Source: an uncultured Oscillospiraceae bacterium
GTDB taxonomy: Bacteria > Bacillota > Clostridia > Oscillospirales > Oscillospiraceae
Assembly (NCBI GenBank): GCA_934646185.1
Contig: CAKUEH010000001.1
Span: 186,001-250,000, forward strand
Direction: 5' to 3'
DNA: 64,000 nt
Every line of letters begins with the position of its first letter. Within the stretch, counting starts at the first letter, position 1. Positions 46,346-55,649 of this stretch are shown here, one piece after another. A program made the position numbers and the translations under genes. The notes below the pieces were generated by a model. That model saw only the letters and a list, made by a program, of their open reading frames with translations. It was not told where the DNA came from and made no database searches.

Positions 46346-47884
46346 ATGAGTGGAGCAAATTTGCAGCATCTGCTGGCCATGATCCTGTACATGGCCGCTG
46401 TCGTCGGGATCGGCATTTATTTTGCCGGGCGCGCAAACAAGGACGCCGAATCGTATTTCCTCGGCGGGCGCAGTCTTGGCCCGTGGGTCACGGCGTTCAG
46501 CGCGGAAGCGTCCGATATGTCCGGGTATCTGCTGATGGGTCTGCCCGGCCTTGCATATTGGACGGGTCTTGCCGATGCGGGCTGGACGTGCATCGGGCTT
46601 GCCATCGGTACATATCTCAACTTCCTGATCGTCTCCAAGCGGCTGCGCCGGTATTCCATCGCGGTGAATGCCTTTACGCTGCCGGATTTCTTCTCCAACC
46701 GCTTCCATGAGAAGAAAAAGATCATCATGACGATCTGCTCGCTCATTATTATCATTTTCTTCAGCGTCTATGCGGCGCAGTGCCTGTCCACGTGCGGCAA
46801 GCTGTTCGCGAATCTGTTCGGCTTCTCCTATGGCAGCATGATGATCGTCGCGGCTGTGTTCGTGCTGGTCTATACCTTCCTCGGCGGGTATCTGGCCGAG
46901 AGCGCGTCCGATTTCATGCAGGGCGTCGTGATGGTCACGGTGCTGGTGCTCATTCTGATCCTGTCGGTCGTCTCCGCGGGCGGTCTGAACACGGTCATTG
47001 AAAACGCAAAGAACATTGACGGCTTTTTCTCCATGGTGCGCACGGCGACGCCCTCGACCACGGAGGTCAACGCCTTCGGCGCAGGCCGTCCCTACGGTGC
47101 GCTGTCCATCGCATCCTGCCTTGCATGGGGCCTCGGGTATTTCGGCATGCCGCAGGTGCTGCTGCGGTTCATGGGCATCCGGTCGGAGCATGAGCTGGGC
47201 CGTTCGCGCCGCGTGGCGATCATCTGGGTCGTCATTTCCATGGCCGCAGCCGTGTTTATCGGTGTTGTCGGCCGCAGCGTCGCAGGACTTGATTATCTGT
47301 CCAACAACGACGCGGAGAATATTTTCATCGACGCAGCGACCGCCTATCTGCCGCCGATCCTCGCAGGCTTTGCCTGCGCAGGCGTGCTGGCCGCGGCGAT
47401 CTCGTCCTCCGATTCGTATCTGCTGATCTCGGCCAGCGCCGTCAGCCAGAACCTCTATCGCGGCGTGTTCAAAAAGGACGCAACGGAAAAGCAGGTCATG
47501 TGGTGCTCGCGTATCACGCTGGTACTCATCACCATCGTTGCCATGGCGATCGCGTGGAATTCCAACTCTACGATCTTCGGCATCACGTCGTTTGCCTGGG
47601 CAGGCTTCGGCGCTGCCTTCGGCCCGCTGATGCTCCTGTGCCTGTTCTGGAAGCGCACGACCTATCAGGGCGCGGTGGCCGGTATGATCGCGGGCGGCGC
47701 GATGGTCTTCTTCTGGAAGCTCGTCCTGAAGCCCCTCGGCGGTCTGTTCGGGATCTATGAACTGCTGCCGGCATTCATTTTCAGCGTGATCGTGATCGTC
47801 GTCGTCTCTCTGCTCACAGCGGAGCCCGACGCGCAGATCGAAGCGGAATTTGACAAGGTCAGATCCGGCAAAGGATTGCAGTAA
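46346..47884 (+). CDS. putP: Sodium/proline-type symporter (PutP family)
   Basis: Sodium:solute symporter of 512 residues, 13 helices. Early motif FLGGRSLGPWVTAFSAEASDMSGYLLMGLPG (about 35-65) and later WGLGYFGMPQVLLRFMGIRS, FAGVLAAAISSSDSYLLISAS are hallmarks of the PutP/SSF group, with Na+ and proline-site residues in them. The start is ATG 46346 after AAGGAGAAAG; an upstream ATG (46292) lies inside the operator. No proline dehydrogenase gene is nearby. Confidence 0.93.
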   Translation: MSGANLQHLLAMILYMAAVVGIGIYFAGRANKDAESYFLGGRSLGPWVTAFSAEASDMSGYLLMGLPGLAYWTGLADAGWTCIGLAIGTYLNFLIVSKRLRRYSIAVNAFTLPDFFSNRFHEKKKIIMTICSLIIIIFFSVYAAQCLSTCGKLFANLFGFSYGSMMIVAAVFVLVYTFLGGYLAESASDFMQGVVMVTVLVLILILSVVSAGGLNTVIENAKNIDGFFSMVRTATPSTTEVNAFGAGRPYGALSIASCLAWGLGYFGMPQVLLRFMGIRSEHELGRSRRVAIIWVVISMAAAVFIGVVGRSVAGLDYLSNNDAENIFIDAATAYLPPILAGFACAGVLAAAISSSDSYLLISASAVSQNLYRGVFKKDATEKQVMWCSRITLVLITIVAMAIAWNSNSTIFGITSFAWAGFGAAFGPLMLLCLFWKRTTYQGAVAGMIAGGAMVFFWKLVLKPLGGLFGIYELLPAFIFSVIVIVVVSLLTAEPDAQIEAEFDKVRSGKGLQ

Positions 47885-47910
47885 AAAAGCGCCTCTTCCA
47901 AATAGCGCCT

Positions 47911-47945
47911 AAAAGGCTCCCACTGACACGCAGTGGGAGCCTTTC
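47911..47945. terminator. Bidirectional terminator, putP / GerMN
   Basis: AAAGGCTCCCACTG-ACACG-CAGTGGGAGCCTTT. Confidence 0.9.
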
Positions 47946-47952
47946 GTCTGTC

Positions 47953-48837
47953 TTATTCGGCATACCAATCCGCCTGTGGGGCGATGGGTTGGGAGATGTC
48001 GCAATAGGTCAGGCCGGTCTCGCCGATGACGGACAGCTGCACGGCGGTCACGCCGTCAAGCGCGCAGAGTGTGGCGGCGATGGAGCGCACGGCGTTTGCC
48101 GCCTGCCGCGTCGAGGTGTCGCAGCTCATGAAATCGCCGGACAGCACCACGCTGGCCGAGCCGTTCGTAACGGAAAGATCGAGCACCTGCGTCCGGTAGG
48201 GCACGGCCCGCGTCAGATTTACAGGAACCTCCCGGCTTATGAGCGCCTGCAGCGCAAGCAGCGGGAGCTGATCAGCATCGGCGGTGCGGACGACGACCTC
48301 ACGCGCGGTGAGCAGTCCGTCCTTGTCGGGATAATACAGGCGCACGACGTATTCCGGCTGGTCGGCGGACGTATCGTACAGCAAAAACTGGTCTGCCGTA
48401 TAGGTGGTCTCCGTCTGCCGGTGCGCGCGCACGAGGCGCACGCGCTCCACGCCGTCCAGCTGGGTCATCGTCAGCGTCAGGCAGGCAGCCGCCAGCGACG
48501 CCGGAAGGCCCTCCGGTGCGCTTTCGTCCAGAAGCAGCGTCAGTGTCCCGTCCTCACAGGAGCCAAAGGAGCAGCTGCCCCTGAGTCTGCCCGGCAGCGC
48601 GGTTCCCTCTCCGGCAGGGGCGGTCAGATACTGCTGCAGAACCGCGTCCGGGCGCGCATCCGGCACGGACACCGGACGCGATGTGAGCGCGCCGGCCCCT
48701 GTATCCGTGCTTTCATTGACGCAGTAATAGAACTGGATCTGCGGCGCTTCCGGGCTTCGGATATAGGCTGCCGCAGAACAGCCGCAGAGCACGCACACAG
48801 CCAGCAGCACGGCGGCCAGGCGAGTTTTCTTACGCAT
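47953..48837 (-). CDS. GerMN-domain lipoprotein
   Basis: Lipoprotein of 294 residues. Lipobox LCGC (Cys at about residue 20). Two GerMN-type repeats (about 60-165 and 190-285), each with the pattern DGTLTLLLDES...LTLTQLDGV and ASVVLSGDF...CALDGVTAVQLSV. GerMN proteins (GerM of spores, LpqB-like with kinases) are found in spore-formers and next to two-component sensors. Overlaps the kinase 3' end by 8 bp, so it may modulate that kinase, as LpqB does in Actinobacteria (inference). Confidence 0.87.
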   Translation of the reverse strand: MRKKTRLAAVLLAVCVLCGCSAAAYIRSPEAPQIQFYYCVNESTDTGAGALTSRPVSVPDARPDAVLQQYLTAPAGEGTALPGRLRGSCSFGSCEDGTLTLLLDESAPEGLPASLAAACLTLTMTQLDGVERVRLVRAHRQTETTYTADQFLLYDTSADQPEYVVRLYYPDKDGLLTAREVVVRTADADQLPLLALQALISREVPVNLTRAVPYRTQVLDLSVTNGSASVVLSGDFMSCDTSTRQAANAVRSIAATLCALDGVTAVQLSVIGETGLTYCDISQPIAPQADWYAE

Positions 48838-50290
48838 CCGGATCGTCCTCCTCTCCGGAGCCGAAGCTCGGGAATGTGACCGTAAAGCACGTCCCCTCGC
48901 CGACTGTAGAGCGGACCGAGATCGTGCCGAAATTCCGGCCGACCATCTCATGCACGATGGAAAGGCCAAGTCCCGCGCCGCCGGCCTGCCGGCTGCGGGC
49001 CTTATCGACGCGGTAGAATCGGTTGAAAATGGAGTCCAGCGCGTTCTCGGGGATGCCGCTGCCCGTGTCCTCCACGTCGATGACGACGGTGTCGTCGGCA
49101 TGCCGCACGCGCACATGGACGCTGCCGTCTTCCCGGTTATATTTGATGCCGTTTTCCACGAGATTGAACAGGATCTGGTACGCATCATCCTCAAAGGACA
49201 AAATCGTGCAGCCCTTCTCCACGCTGGCCGTCAGCCTGACCGACTGCCGGTCTGCCAGCGGCACGAGCATGCGGAACACACGCGAGAGCGTCTGCCCGAC
49301 GTCGACGACCTCATGCTCGCCGCCCTCCGTCTCGTCGGCCGAGGCGCGGCTGAGCGTGAGCAGCTTCTGCGCCATGCGCGTCAGCCGGTCGGACTCCGCG
49401 CCGATGTCGGCGACAAATTCCCGCATCGTATCCGCGTCCATTTCGTTTTGCAGAATGGAGTCGGACAGCAGCTTGATGGACGCCAGCGGCGTCTTGAGCT
49501 CGTGCGAGGCATCGGAGACAAACTGCCGCTCGGTGATCTCCGTCTGCTGGAGCTTATCGGTGAGCTTGTTGAATTCCGCCGCAAGCGTCGCATACTCGTC
49601 CGAGCCGCGCATCTGGATCTTGTGGCTGTATTCACCCTCGCGCACGAGGCGCATGGAGGTCATGATCCGCCGCATGCGGCTCGATCCGGTCATGGTAAAG
49701 ACGACCGCGCACAGGAAAATGATCCCGATCAGCACCAGCGAACCGCGGAAGATCGTGCGTTCGAGGCTTGCGATGATGCCGCCCTGCGAAGCGTCGTATT
49801 CCATCAGATACACGCAGCCCACGACCGTATCGTGCATCAGGATCGGCGACGCGGCACAGCTCTTGAGCGTACTGTTTTCATAGACGCAGTGAAAGAAATC
49901 ATTGCAGCCCAGCGCCTGAACGACCGGCTCAAGCAGGACGAATTTGCCCTCCGCGTTCTGGCTGGGCACGGAGTCATAGAGCGCGCGGCCTGCCGCGTCC
50001 GTTACGATCAGCCGTGTGACGTTCATGTCGCCGATAACGGAGATGATCTGCTCCGCCGTCTCCTGCGTCAGCGCGTCCACACCGGAAAACGAGGATGTGA
50101 CGACCTTCAGCTTGTCCTGCGCGGACGAGCATTTTGCCTTGTACATCAGATCACGCGAAGCAGAGGCGGAGTAAATATTCAGAAATACGAGCACGAGGAC
50201 CGTAACGGCCATATACGCCAGCGCGTTGCGGATCTGCGAGCTCGACGGCACGAGCCGTCTGCGCCGTTCAGTACTTGAAATAGTAGCCAA
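48830..50290 (-). CDS. Sensor histidine kinase with HAMP domain
   Basis: Kinase of 486 residues. TM1 about 25-43, extracytoplasmic dCache/PAS-like sensor (about 45-180, with Cys residues in QALGCNDFFHC and LKSCAASP), TM2 about 183-205, HAMP (about 206-258), HisKA with His in SDASHELKTPLASIK, HATPase with N box LVENGIKYN, DTGSGIPENALD and GLGLSIVHEMV. Overlaps the upstream response regulator by 23 bp. Likely senses envelope or surface conditions; signal unknown. Confidence 0.95.
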   Translation of the reverse strand: MATISSTERRRRLVPSSSQIRNALAYMAVTVLVLVFLNIYSASASRDLMYKAKCSSAQDKLKVVTSSFSGVDALTQETAEQIISVIGDMNVTRLIVTDAAGRALYDSVPSQNAEGKFVLLEPVVQALGCNDFFHCVYENSTLKSCAASPILMHDTVVGCVYLMEYDASQGGIIASLERTIFRGSLVLIGIIFLCAVVFTMTGSSRMRRIMTSMRLVREGEYSHKIQMRGSDEYATLAAEFNKLTDKLQQTEITERQFVSDASHELKTPLASIKLLSDSILQNEMDADTMREFVADIGAESDRLTRMAQKLLTLSRASADETEGGEHEVVDVGQTLSRVFRMLVPLADRQSVRLTASVEKGCTILSFEDDAYQILFNLVENGIKYNREDGSVHVRVRHADDTVVIDVEDTGSGIPENALDSIFNRFYRVDKARSRQAGGAGLGLSIVHEMVGRNFGTISVRSTVGEGTCFTVTFPSFGSGEEDDPDA

Positions 50291-50948
50291 CTCCCCACTT
50301 GGTCAGAATATGCTCCGGCTGGGCAGGATTCTTTTCGAGCTTTTCGCGCAGCCGCCGGATATGCACGTCCACCGTGCGGATCTCGCTGCTGACATCGTAG
50401 CCCCAGATCGCGTCGAGCAGCGTTTCGCGCGCATACACGCGGTTCGGGTTGCGCATCAGAAGCTCCATGAGATCGAATTCCTTTGCAGTCAGGTCGACCG
50501 GCACGTCCTCGCGGAACGCGCTGCGGCTGCTCCGGTCGAGCGTGATATGCCCGCAGACGAGCGTCTGCTCCGGCGTCTGCTTTTTCGCCGTTCCGGCCCG
50601 GCGCAGAAGCGCGCGGATGCGCGCCTTGAGTTCGAGGATGTTGAACGGCTTTGTGATATAGTCGTCCGCGCCGTGCTCAAAGCCCAGCAGCTTATCCATA
50701 TCCTCGGATTTCGCAGTTAACATTATGATCGGGACCTGCGAAAACTCCCGGATCTTCGTGCAGGCCTCCAGCCCGTCGAGCCGGGGCATCATCAGATCGA
50801 GCACGATCAGATCCGGCGTTTCACTCGCCGCCAGCTCTACGGCCTCCATGCCGTCGCAGCCGGTCACGACCTCGTAGCCGTCGTTTTCCAGATTGAATTT
50901 AATGCCCTTGACCAGCAGCTTTTCATCATCCACGACCAGAATTTTCAT
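50268..50948 (-). CDS. OmpR/PhoB (WalR-like) response regulator
   Basis: Regulator of 226 residues: receiver with D8/D9 pocket, D51 in VLDLMMP, T in MLTAKSED, K in ITKPFN; winged helix at about 125-226 (LTAKEFDLMELLMRNPNRVY, VDVHIRRLREKL, GVGYYFKY). Operon order regulator, kinase, GerMN lipoprotein. Its own box was not identified. Confidence 0.96.
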   Translation of the reverse strand: MKILVVDDEKLLVKGIKFNLENDGYEVVTGCDGMEAVELAASETPDLIVLDLMMPRLDGLEACTKIREFSQVPIIMLTAKSEDMDKLLGFEHGADDYITKPFNILELKARIRALLRRAGTAKKQTPEQTLVCGHITLDRSSRSAFREDVPVDLTAKEFDLMELLMRNPNRVYARETLLDAIWGYDVSSEIRTVDVHIRRLREKLEKNPAQPEHILTKWGVGYYFKY

Positions 50949-50954
50949 TCTTGT

Positions 50955-51350
50955 TTATTCCTCCACATAGACATACGGCCGCAGCTTTTCCAGCAGCCCC
51001 TCGCCGATCCCCTCGACATCCAGCAGCTGCTCGACCGTGACAAATTTTCCATACGCATCCCGGTACGCCAGGATCCGCTCCGCCGTCTTTTCCCCGATGC
51101 CCGGAAGGGACAGAAGCGCTTCCCTTGTCGCCGTGTTCAGGCAGACGCGGCCGCTCGCTCCGGCGGCAGAGGCCGCCTTTTCCTCGACCCTGCTGATCCA
51201 TCCGCTCTGCGCCGCGCTGCTGGACGCAGTCCGCTGCGTCTCGAGAACCGGCCCGCGCAGCGTCGCGCGGCCGAGAAAGAACGCGCAGACGAACAGAAGG
51301 GCCGCCGCGCTCCACAGGAGCAGCGCCGGGGAAACGCGCTTTTTCTGCAT
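50955..51350 (-). CDS. ComEA-like helix-hairpin-helix membrane protein
   Basis: DNA-binding membrane protein of 131 residues. Single TM (about 8-26), short linker, then two helix-hairpin-helix motifs (about 72-131, LNTATREALLSLPGIGEKTAERIL and VEQLLDVEGIGEGLLEKL). ComEA binds incoming DNA in competence; no other com genes are here, and similar proteins occur widely. TGGAGG precedes ATG 51350. Terminator not seen. Confidence 0.88.
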   Translation of the reverse strand: MQKKRVSPALLLWSAAALLFVCAFFLGRATLRGPVLETQRTASSSAAQSGWISRVEEKAASAAGASGRVCLNTATREALLSLPGIGEKTAERILAYRDAYGKFVTVEQLLDVEGIGEGLLEKLRPYVYVEE

Positions 51351-51404
51351 ACAGCTGCCTCCATTTGACATACCGGGTCAACCTGTTATATAATACGCTA
51401 AACG

Positions 51405-51676
51405 TAGCGTCAGTTGACAAGGGCACGCATGCCCGCAGGACGTTCCGGCCCGCCTTTCGCGGCGTTATCGTCCTTGACTTGCGCCAGCAAGCCTGCGTCC
51501 TCTGCCTTGCGAAAAACGCGCCGGAGCGCCCGGCGGGTCTCCGAGTTTTCCCGGAGCATGAACGACAGCCGGCAAGGCAGACGAGGCAGATGGGCTGTCG
51601 CCCATCAACGAGGATAACGCAGCCAGCTGCTGTTCAGGCCCGGGAAAACCATGTGTGCCCTTGTCAGCTGACGCTA
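51405..51676. mobile_element. MITE-like palindromic element, 272 bp
   Basis: Terminal inverted repeats of about 26 bp, TAGCGTCAGTTGACAAGGGC and the inverse TAGCGTCAGCTGACAAGGGC, extending to CATG. Inner segments also pair imperfectly (GCGTTATC / GATAACGC, CTGCCTTGC / GCAAGGCAG). TA may be the target duplication. No transposase frame. Only this copy is seen in the window. It occupies most of the gap between the ComEA-like and DacF-type genes. Confidence 0.7.
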
Positions 51677-51746
51677 TGTCGACGCAAACAGTATACCATA
51701 TTTTTTTGCTTCTGTACAATCCGAACAGAATAAAATGGAGATAAAA

Positions 51747-53249
51747 ATGAAAAAAACGAAGTTCTTTTCCCTGCTTCTCGCCGTGCTGATGCTGCTGCAG
51801 CTTTTTGCGCTTCCGGTTTTTGCCGCGGCGGCGGAGGCGCCGTCCGGTCAGGATGAAGCGCAGGCCGCGGACGATCCCGCCGCAGCGGACGACAGCGTTC
51901 CGGAGGATCAGCTGCTTTCCTCACAGGCCAGCTTTTCCGTCGCGGCCAAGGCCGCGCTTCTCATCGACCTCAACACGGGCCGCGTTGTCTACGAACAGGA
52001 TGCGGACGAGCGCATCTACCCCGCAAGCCTCACCAAGATCATGACCTGCCTGCTTGCGCTGGAAAACGGCAATCTGTCCGATGTCGTGACCGTTTCATCC
52101 TCCGCGCTCGACGATCTGGACGCGGACTCGAGCGTCGCAGGGCTTCAGATTGGCGAGCAGATGACGCTGGAAAATCTGCTGTACTGCATGATGGTCGTCT
52201 CCGGCAACGACGCCTGCAATGTCATCGCCGAGCACATCGCGGGCTCCGTCGCGGATTTTGTCCGCATGATGAACCAGCGCGCTTACGAGCTCGGCTGTCT
52301 CAACACGCATTTCAACAATCCCCACGGTCTGCACGACGAAAGCCACTACACGACCGCTCGCGATCTGTCCATCATCACGCAGGCCGCGCTCAAGAGCGAA
52401 AACTTCCGGCAGATTGTCGACACCTATGAATACCAGCTCCCCGACGACAACATGCGGCAGAACATCCCCAAGCTCAAGACGACGAACATGCTGATCTACC
52501 GCTCCATGTCCAACGCGCTCTATTATCCGCGCGCGCACGGCATCAAGACCGGCTATACCAGTCAGGCAGGCCGCTGTGTCATTTCCGAGGCGACCGGCGA
52601 CGGACTGGATCTTCTGGGCATCGTCTGCGGCGCAAAGACGACGGTTCTGGAGAGCGGCGATCTTCTCATGGAGAATTTCACCGAATGTGCAAGCCTGTTC
52701 GACTACGGCTTTGACAACTACTCGTACTTAACGCTCATGTCTCCCCTGTATCCCGTCGATCAGGTGAAGATCAACAACTCCGCCGGTGCGGAAGCCGTCG
52801 CGGTCGCGCCGCAGGACGAGATCAAGGTCCTGCTTCCGAACGACTATGATCCCGCCCAGCTGGTCACGGATATTCAGCTCAACAGCGACAGTGTCGACGC
52901 GCCCGTCCGCGAGGGCGACGTGCTCGGCTCCGCCACTGTCACCTACGCCGGCGAGATCCTCGGCCAGACGAAGCTGCTCGCCATCACCGACGTAGCGCGC
53001 TCCGAGATCTCCTCCGCTGCCACCGGAACAGGCGCCTATATCCAGAAAAACTGGTGGAAGTGGGTCGTGATCGCGATCTTTGCCGCCATCGGCGCTATTC
53101 TGGTGCTGATCCTGCTCTATCAGCTGCGCAAGCGCCGCTACCGCCGCATGCGCATGGAGCAGCGCCGCCGCGCGCTGGAAGATCGCCGCCGGCGCTTCCG
53201 CGCGGGCTATGATCTGCCGTTTGAAGAAGATGAGCTGGAACGAAAGTAA
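51747..53249 (+). CDS. D-alanyl-D-alanine carboxypeptidase (DacF/PBP5 type)
   Basis: Low-mass penicillin-binding protein of 500 residues. Signal peptide (1-28), acidic linker, peptidase S11 domain with ASLTKIM (SxxK, about S85), SGN in VSGNDACN, KTG in GIKTGYTSQ, a PBP5_C domain (about 345-440) and a C-terminal TM (about 445-468) with basic tail RKRRYRRMRMEQRRRALEDR. It trims D-Ala from stem peptides. ATG 51747 follows GGAG; the ATG at 51735 sits in the site. The long basic cytoplasmic tail is unusual for DacF. Confidence 0.93.
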   Translation: MKKTKFFSLLLAVLMLLQLFALPVFAAAAEAPSGQDEAQAADDPAAADDSVPEDQLLSSQASFSVAAKAALLIDLNTGRVVYEQDADERIYPASLTKIMTCLLALENGNLSDVVTVSSSALDDLDADSSVAGLQIGEQMTLENLLYCMMVVSGNDACNVIAEHIAGSVADFVRMMNQRAYELGCLNTHFNNPHGLHDESHYTTARDLSIITQAALKSENFRQIVDTYEYQLPDDNMRQNIPKLKTTNMLIYRSMSNALYYPRAHGIKTGYTSQAGRCVISEATGDGLDLLGIVCGAKTTVLESGDLLMENFTECASLFDYGFDNYSYLTLMSPLYPVDQVKINNSAGAEAVAVAPQDEIKVLLPNDYDPAQLVTDIQLNSDSVDAPVREGDVLGSATVTYAGEILGQTKLLAITDVARSEISSAATGTGAYIQKNWWKWVVIAIFAAIGAILVLILLYQLRKRRYRRMRMEQRRRALEDRRRRFRAGYDLPFEEDELERK

Positions 53250-53264
53250 GGGAGGACGCTTCGC

Positions 53265-53831
53265 ATGCTGAACTGGGAATCGCTTCAGTCCGCCTGTCTG
53301 TCCTGCACCAACTGCCCGCTGTCGCAGACGCGGCACAACGTCGTCTTCGGCGTCGGCCCGCGGGACGCGGAGGTGATGTTCGTCGGCGAGGGGCCAGGTG
53401 AAAACGAGGATCTGCAGGGCGAGCCGTTTGTCGGCGCGGCGGGAAAATTTCTCGACGAAATGCTCTCGATCATTGATCTTGGCCGGGAAAACTGCTATAT
53501 CACGAATATCGTTAAGTGCCGCCCGCCCAAAAACCGCGACCCGATGCAGACCGAGCAGGACGCCTGCATCGGCTTCCTGCGCGCACAGACGAAGCTGCTC
53601 CGGCCGAAGATCATCGTCTGTCTCGGCCGCATCGCGGCTATGCGCCTCATCCGTCCGGATTTCAAGATCTCCCGCGAGCACGGACAATTCACCGAAAAGG
53701 GCGGCATCCTCTTCACCGCGCTTTATCATCCGTCCGCACTCCTGCGCGACGAAAGCAAGCGCCCGGATACCTTTTCCGACCTCAAGACCCTGCAGGCCAA
53801 AGTACGGGAGGTCTGCACAAGAACGTTATGA
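53265..53831 (+). CDS. Uracil-DNA glycosylase, family 4
   Basis: Iron-sulfur uracil-DNA glycosylase of 188 residues. Catalytic motif GEGPGENEDLQGEPFVGAAGK (GExPG, water-activating residue in the family), Fe-S Cys in CLSCTNCPL and KCRPPKNRDP, CLGR, and YHPSALLRD. It removes uracil from DNA. Sixteen bp after dacF with GGGAGG upstream. Confidence 0.95.
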   Translation: MLNWESLQSACLSCTNCPLSQTRHNVVFGVGPRDAEVMFVGEGPGENEDLQGEPFVGAAGKFLDEMLSIIDLGRENCYITNIVKCRPPKNRDPMQTEQDACIGFLRAQTKLLRPKIIVCLGRIAAMRLIRPDFKISREHGQFTEKGGILFTALYHPSALLRDESKRPDTFSDLKTLQAKVREVCTRTL

Positions 53832-53836
53832 CCGCA

Positions 53837-53934
53837 GCAGGACGCGCCGCCAGGCGCGTCCTGCTCGATTTGCGGAACAATGCGGATTTCGGTCCTGCAT
53901 AACAGGAACCCCCCGTCCGGGCGGACGGGGGGTG
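53837..53934 (+). terminator. Two successive hairpins between convergent genes
   Basis: AGCAGGACGCGC / GCGCGTCCTGCT (53837-53866) and CCCCCGTCC / GGACGGGGG (53909-53930). T tracts are poor on both strands; termination by the second pair is plausible. Confidence 0.5.
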
Positions 53935-53936
53935 TT

Positions 53937-55583
53937 TCAGGTATCCGACAGGAAGTGATTGATCTTGACCGGTTCATACAGGCGCGGGGCGGAGGATGCG
54001 TTCAGGAGGAACAGGCGGCAGGTGTCCTGCAGATCGAGCCTGACGGAATCCGTTTTGGTGCGCAGGACGCCGATGCTCGTGACGCGGCCCTCCGCGTCAT
54101 AGGAGACTGCGACGGCGCAGCCCTCGGTCAGATCGTCGGTCAGGGTGAGCCTTCCGGTATCCGTGTTGACGATCCACGACGCTTCAATTTTCTTCCCCTT
54201 GTTATCCCAGCCGTCTCCAAACTGATTCGTGTACAGATTGTCCCAGCGCGTTTCGCCGTCCCACGGGGCGATCTGGTAGCCCGCATAGGTCTCGCCCGTC
54301 CAGCCGGACGTGCCGGGCAGGTAAAAGAGCGTCCAGTCCGACGGGAAAGAGCAGTTGGCATTCACTGTCCCGACAAGCTGCGGCGCATCGCCGAGGAAAT
54401 ACGCGCCGACCGAACCACTTCCATAATAGGAATATCCATAGAACGCCTTTTTCCCAATCGATTTGATGCTGGCTGGAAGAACGATTGCCTTTTTAAACCG
54501 GCAGCCGCCAAACGCTTCGTCCCCTATCGTTTCCAGTCCATCCGGCAGCGTAATTTTTGTCAGGTTATGCGCATACATAAACGCCTGTTTTTCGATTTTT
54601 TTCAGCGTGGACGGCAAGCGGACGAACGGCATATAAGAACACTCGAACGCGCCCTCGCCAAGCTCCATCACGCCCTCCGGGATCGCGACCTCTGTTTGCA
54701 GGCCGTACATAAATGCAAACGACAGCTTTTCGATTCTGGTCAGGCTGGCGGAAAGCTTCAGGCCGGTAAAGCCCTCGCACTGATAAAACGCCCATTCCCC
54801 CACCGTTTTGACGCTGTCCGGCAGGGATAGCGTCCCGCCAAAGCCGTCGCATTCGGCAAAGGCGTTCGCGCCAATGCACGTCACACCGTCCGGGATCAGA
54901 AGCTCTCCGGAAAAGCCCTCATACGCGAACGCATATGCGCCGATCGTTTTCAGCGTCGACGGCAGCGTCAGGGTGCCGGTGATCTTGCCGGGCGCGGGCG
55001 AACCGCTGTATTTGCTGCTGGAGCAAAACGCGCCCTCTGCGATCTCTGTGACGCCCTCCGGGATGGTCAGACCGCCGGAGAAGGAACAATCGGCAAATGC
55101 GCGCTCTCCGATCGTCCGCAGACTCTTTCCGAGCGTCAGGGTGCCGTTCGATATCACGCTGCCGAAAAAGGCCCATCTGTCGATCGTGGTCACGCTGTCC
55201 GGAATCACAAGATCGCCGGTCAGGCTTGTACAATCTGTGAACGCGTTCTCGCCGATCACCTGCACATTTTTTCCGATCTTGACCGCAGTGCAGGGTACGC
55301 TGGAAAATGCCTCTTTCCCGATCTTCGTGATCGAATCCCCAATCACAACGGTTTTGATCTCACTCAGATACGCGCTCCACGGGCGGGGATCGGATTGGCC
55401 CCACTTGAATACATAATCGCTCATCGCACCGCTGCCGGAGATGTTCAGCGTGCCGGTGCTGCTGTCAAACGACCACCAGGCAGACGGGCCGCAGGTCCCG
55501 CTTGCGTCCGCCGCCGACGCGCCGATGCACAGCGCAAGCAGCAAAAGCGCCGCAAAGAGCAGCCGTGTGATGTGCTTTTTCAT
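53937..55583 (-). CDS. BspA-type leucine-rich-repeat surface protein
   Basis: Secreted protein of 548 residues. Signal peptide (1-24), then about 14 LRR_5 (BspA/Treponema-type) repeats of 22-24 residues with the pattern ITxIGxxAFxxC(x)xLTxLxIPxxV (about 60-430, e.g. IPDSVTTIDRWAFFG, LPSTLKTIGAYAFAY). The C-terminal part (about 430-548) has no anchor: it ends VKINHFLSDT with no TM, LPxTG or SLH. Likely a secreted binding protein. ATG 55583; a weak GGGGGC site. Confidence 0.92.
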   Translation of the reverse strand: MKKHITRLLFAALLLLALCIGASAADASGTCGPSAWWSFDSSTGTLNISGSGAMSDYVFKWGQSDPRPWSAYLSEIKTVVIGDSITKIGKEAFSSVPCTAVKIGKNVQVIGENAFTDCTSLTGDLVIPDSVTTIDRWAFFGSVISNGTLTLGKSLRTIGERAFADCSFSGGLTIPEGVTEIAEGAFCSSSKYSGSPAPGKITGTLTLPSTLKTIGAYAFAYEGFSGELLIPDGVTCIGANAFAECDGFGGTLSLPDSVKTVGEWAFYQCEGFTGLKLSASLTRIEKLSFAFMYGLQTEVAIPEGVMELGEGAFECSYMPFVRLPSTLKKIEKQAFMYAHNLTKITLPDGLETIGDEAFGGCRFKKAIVLPASIKSIGKKAFYGYSYYGSGSVGAYFLGDAPQLVGTVNANCSFPSDWTLFYLPGTSGWTGETYAGYQIAPWDGETRWDNLYTNQFGDGWDNKGKKIEASWIVNTDTGRLTLTDDLTEGCAVAVSYDAEGRVTSIGVLRTKTDSVRLDLQDTCRLFLLNASSAPRLYEPVKINHFLSDT

Positions 55584-55649
55584 TTCAAGGCCCCCGCTTT
55601 TGTTTTTCTTTATTATATCGTGCAATTCCGGGAAAATCAACCAGAGCAA

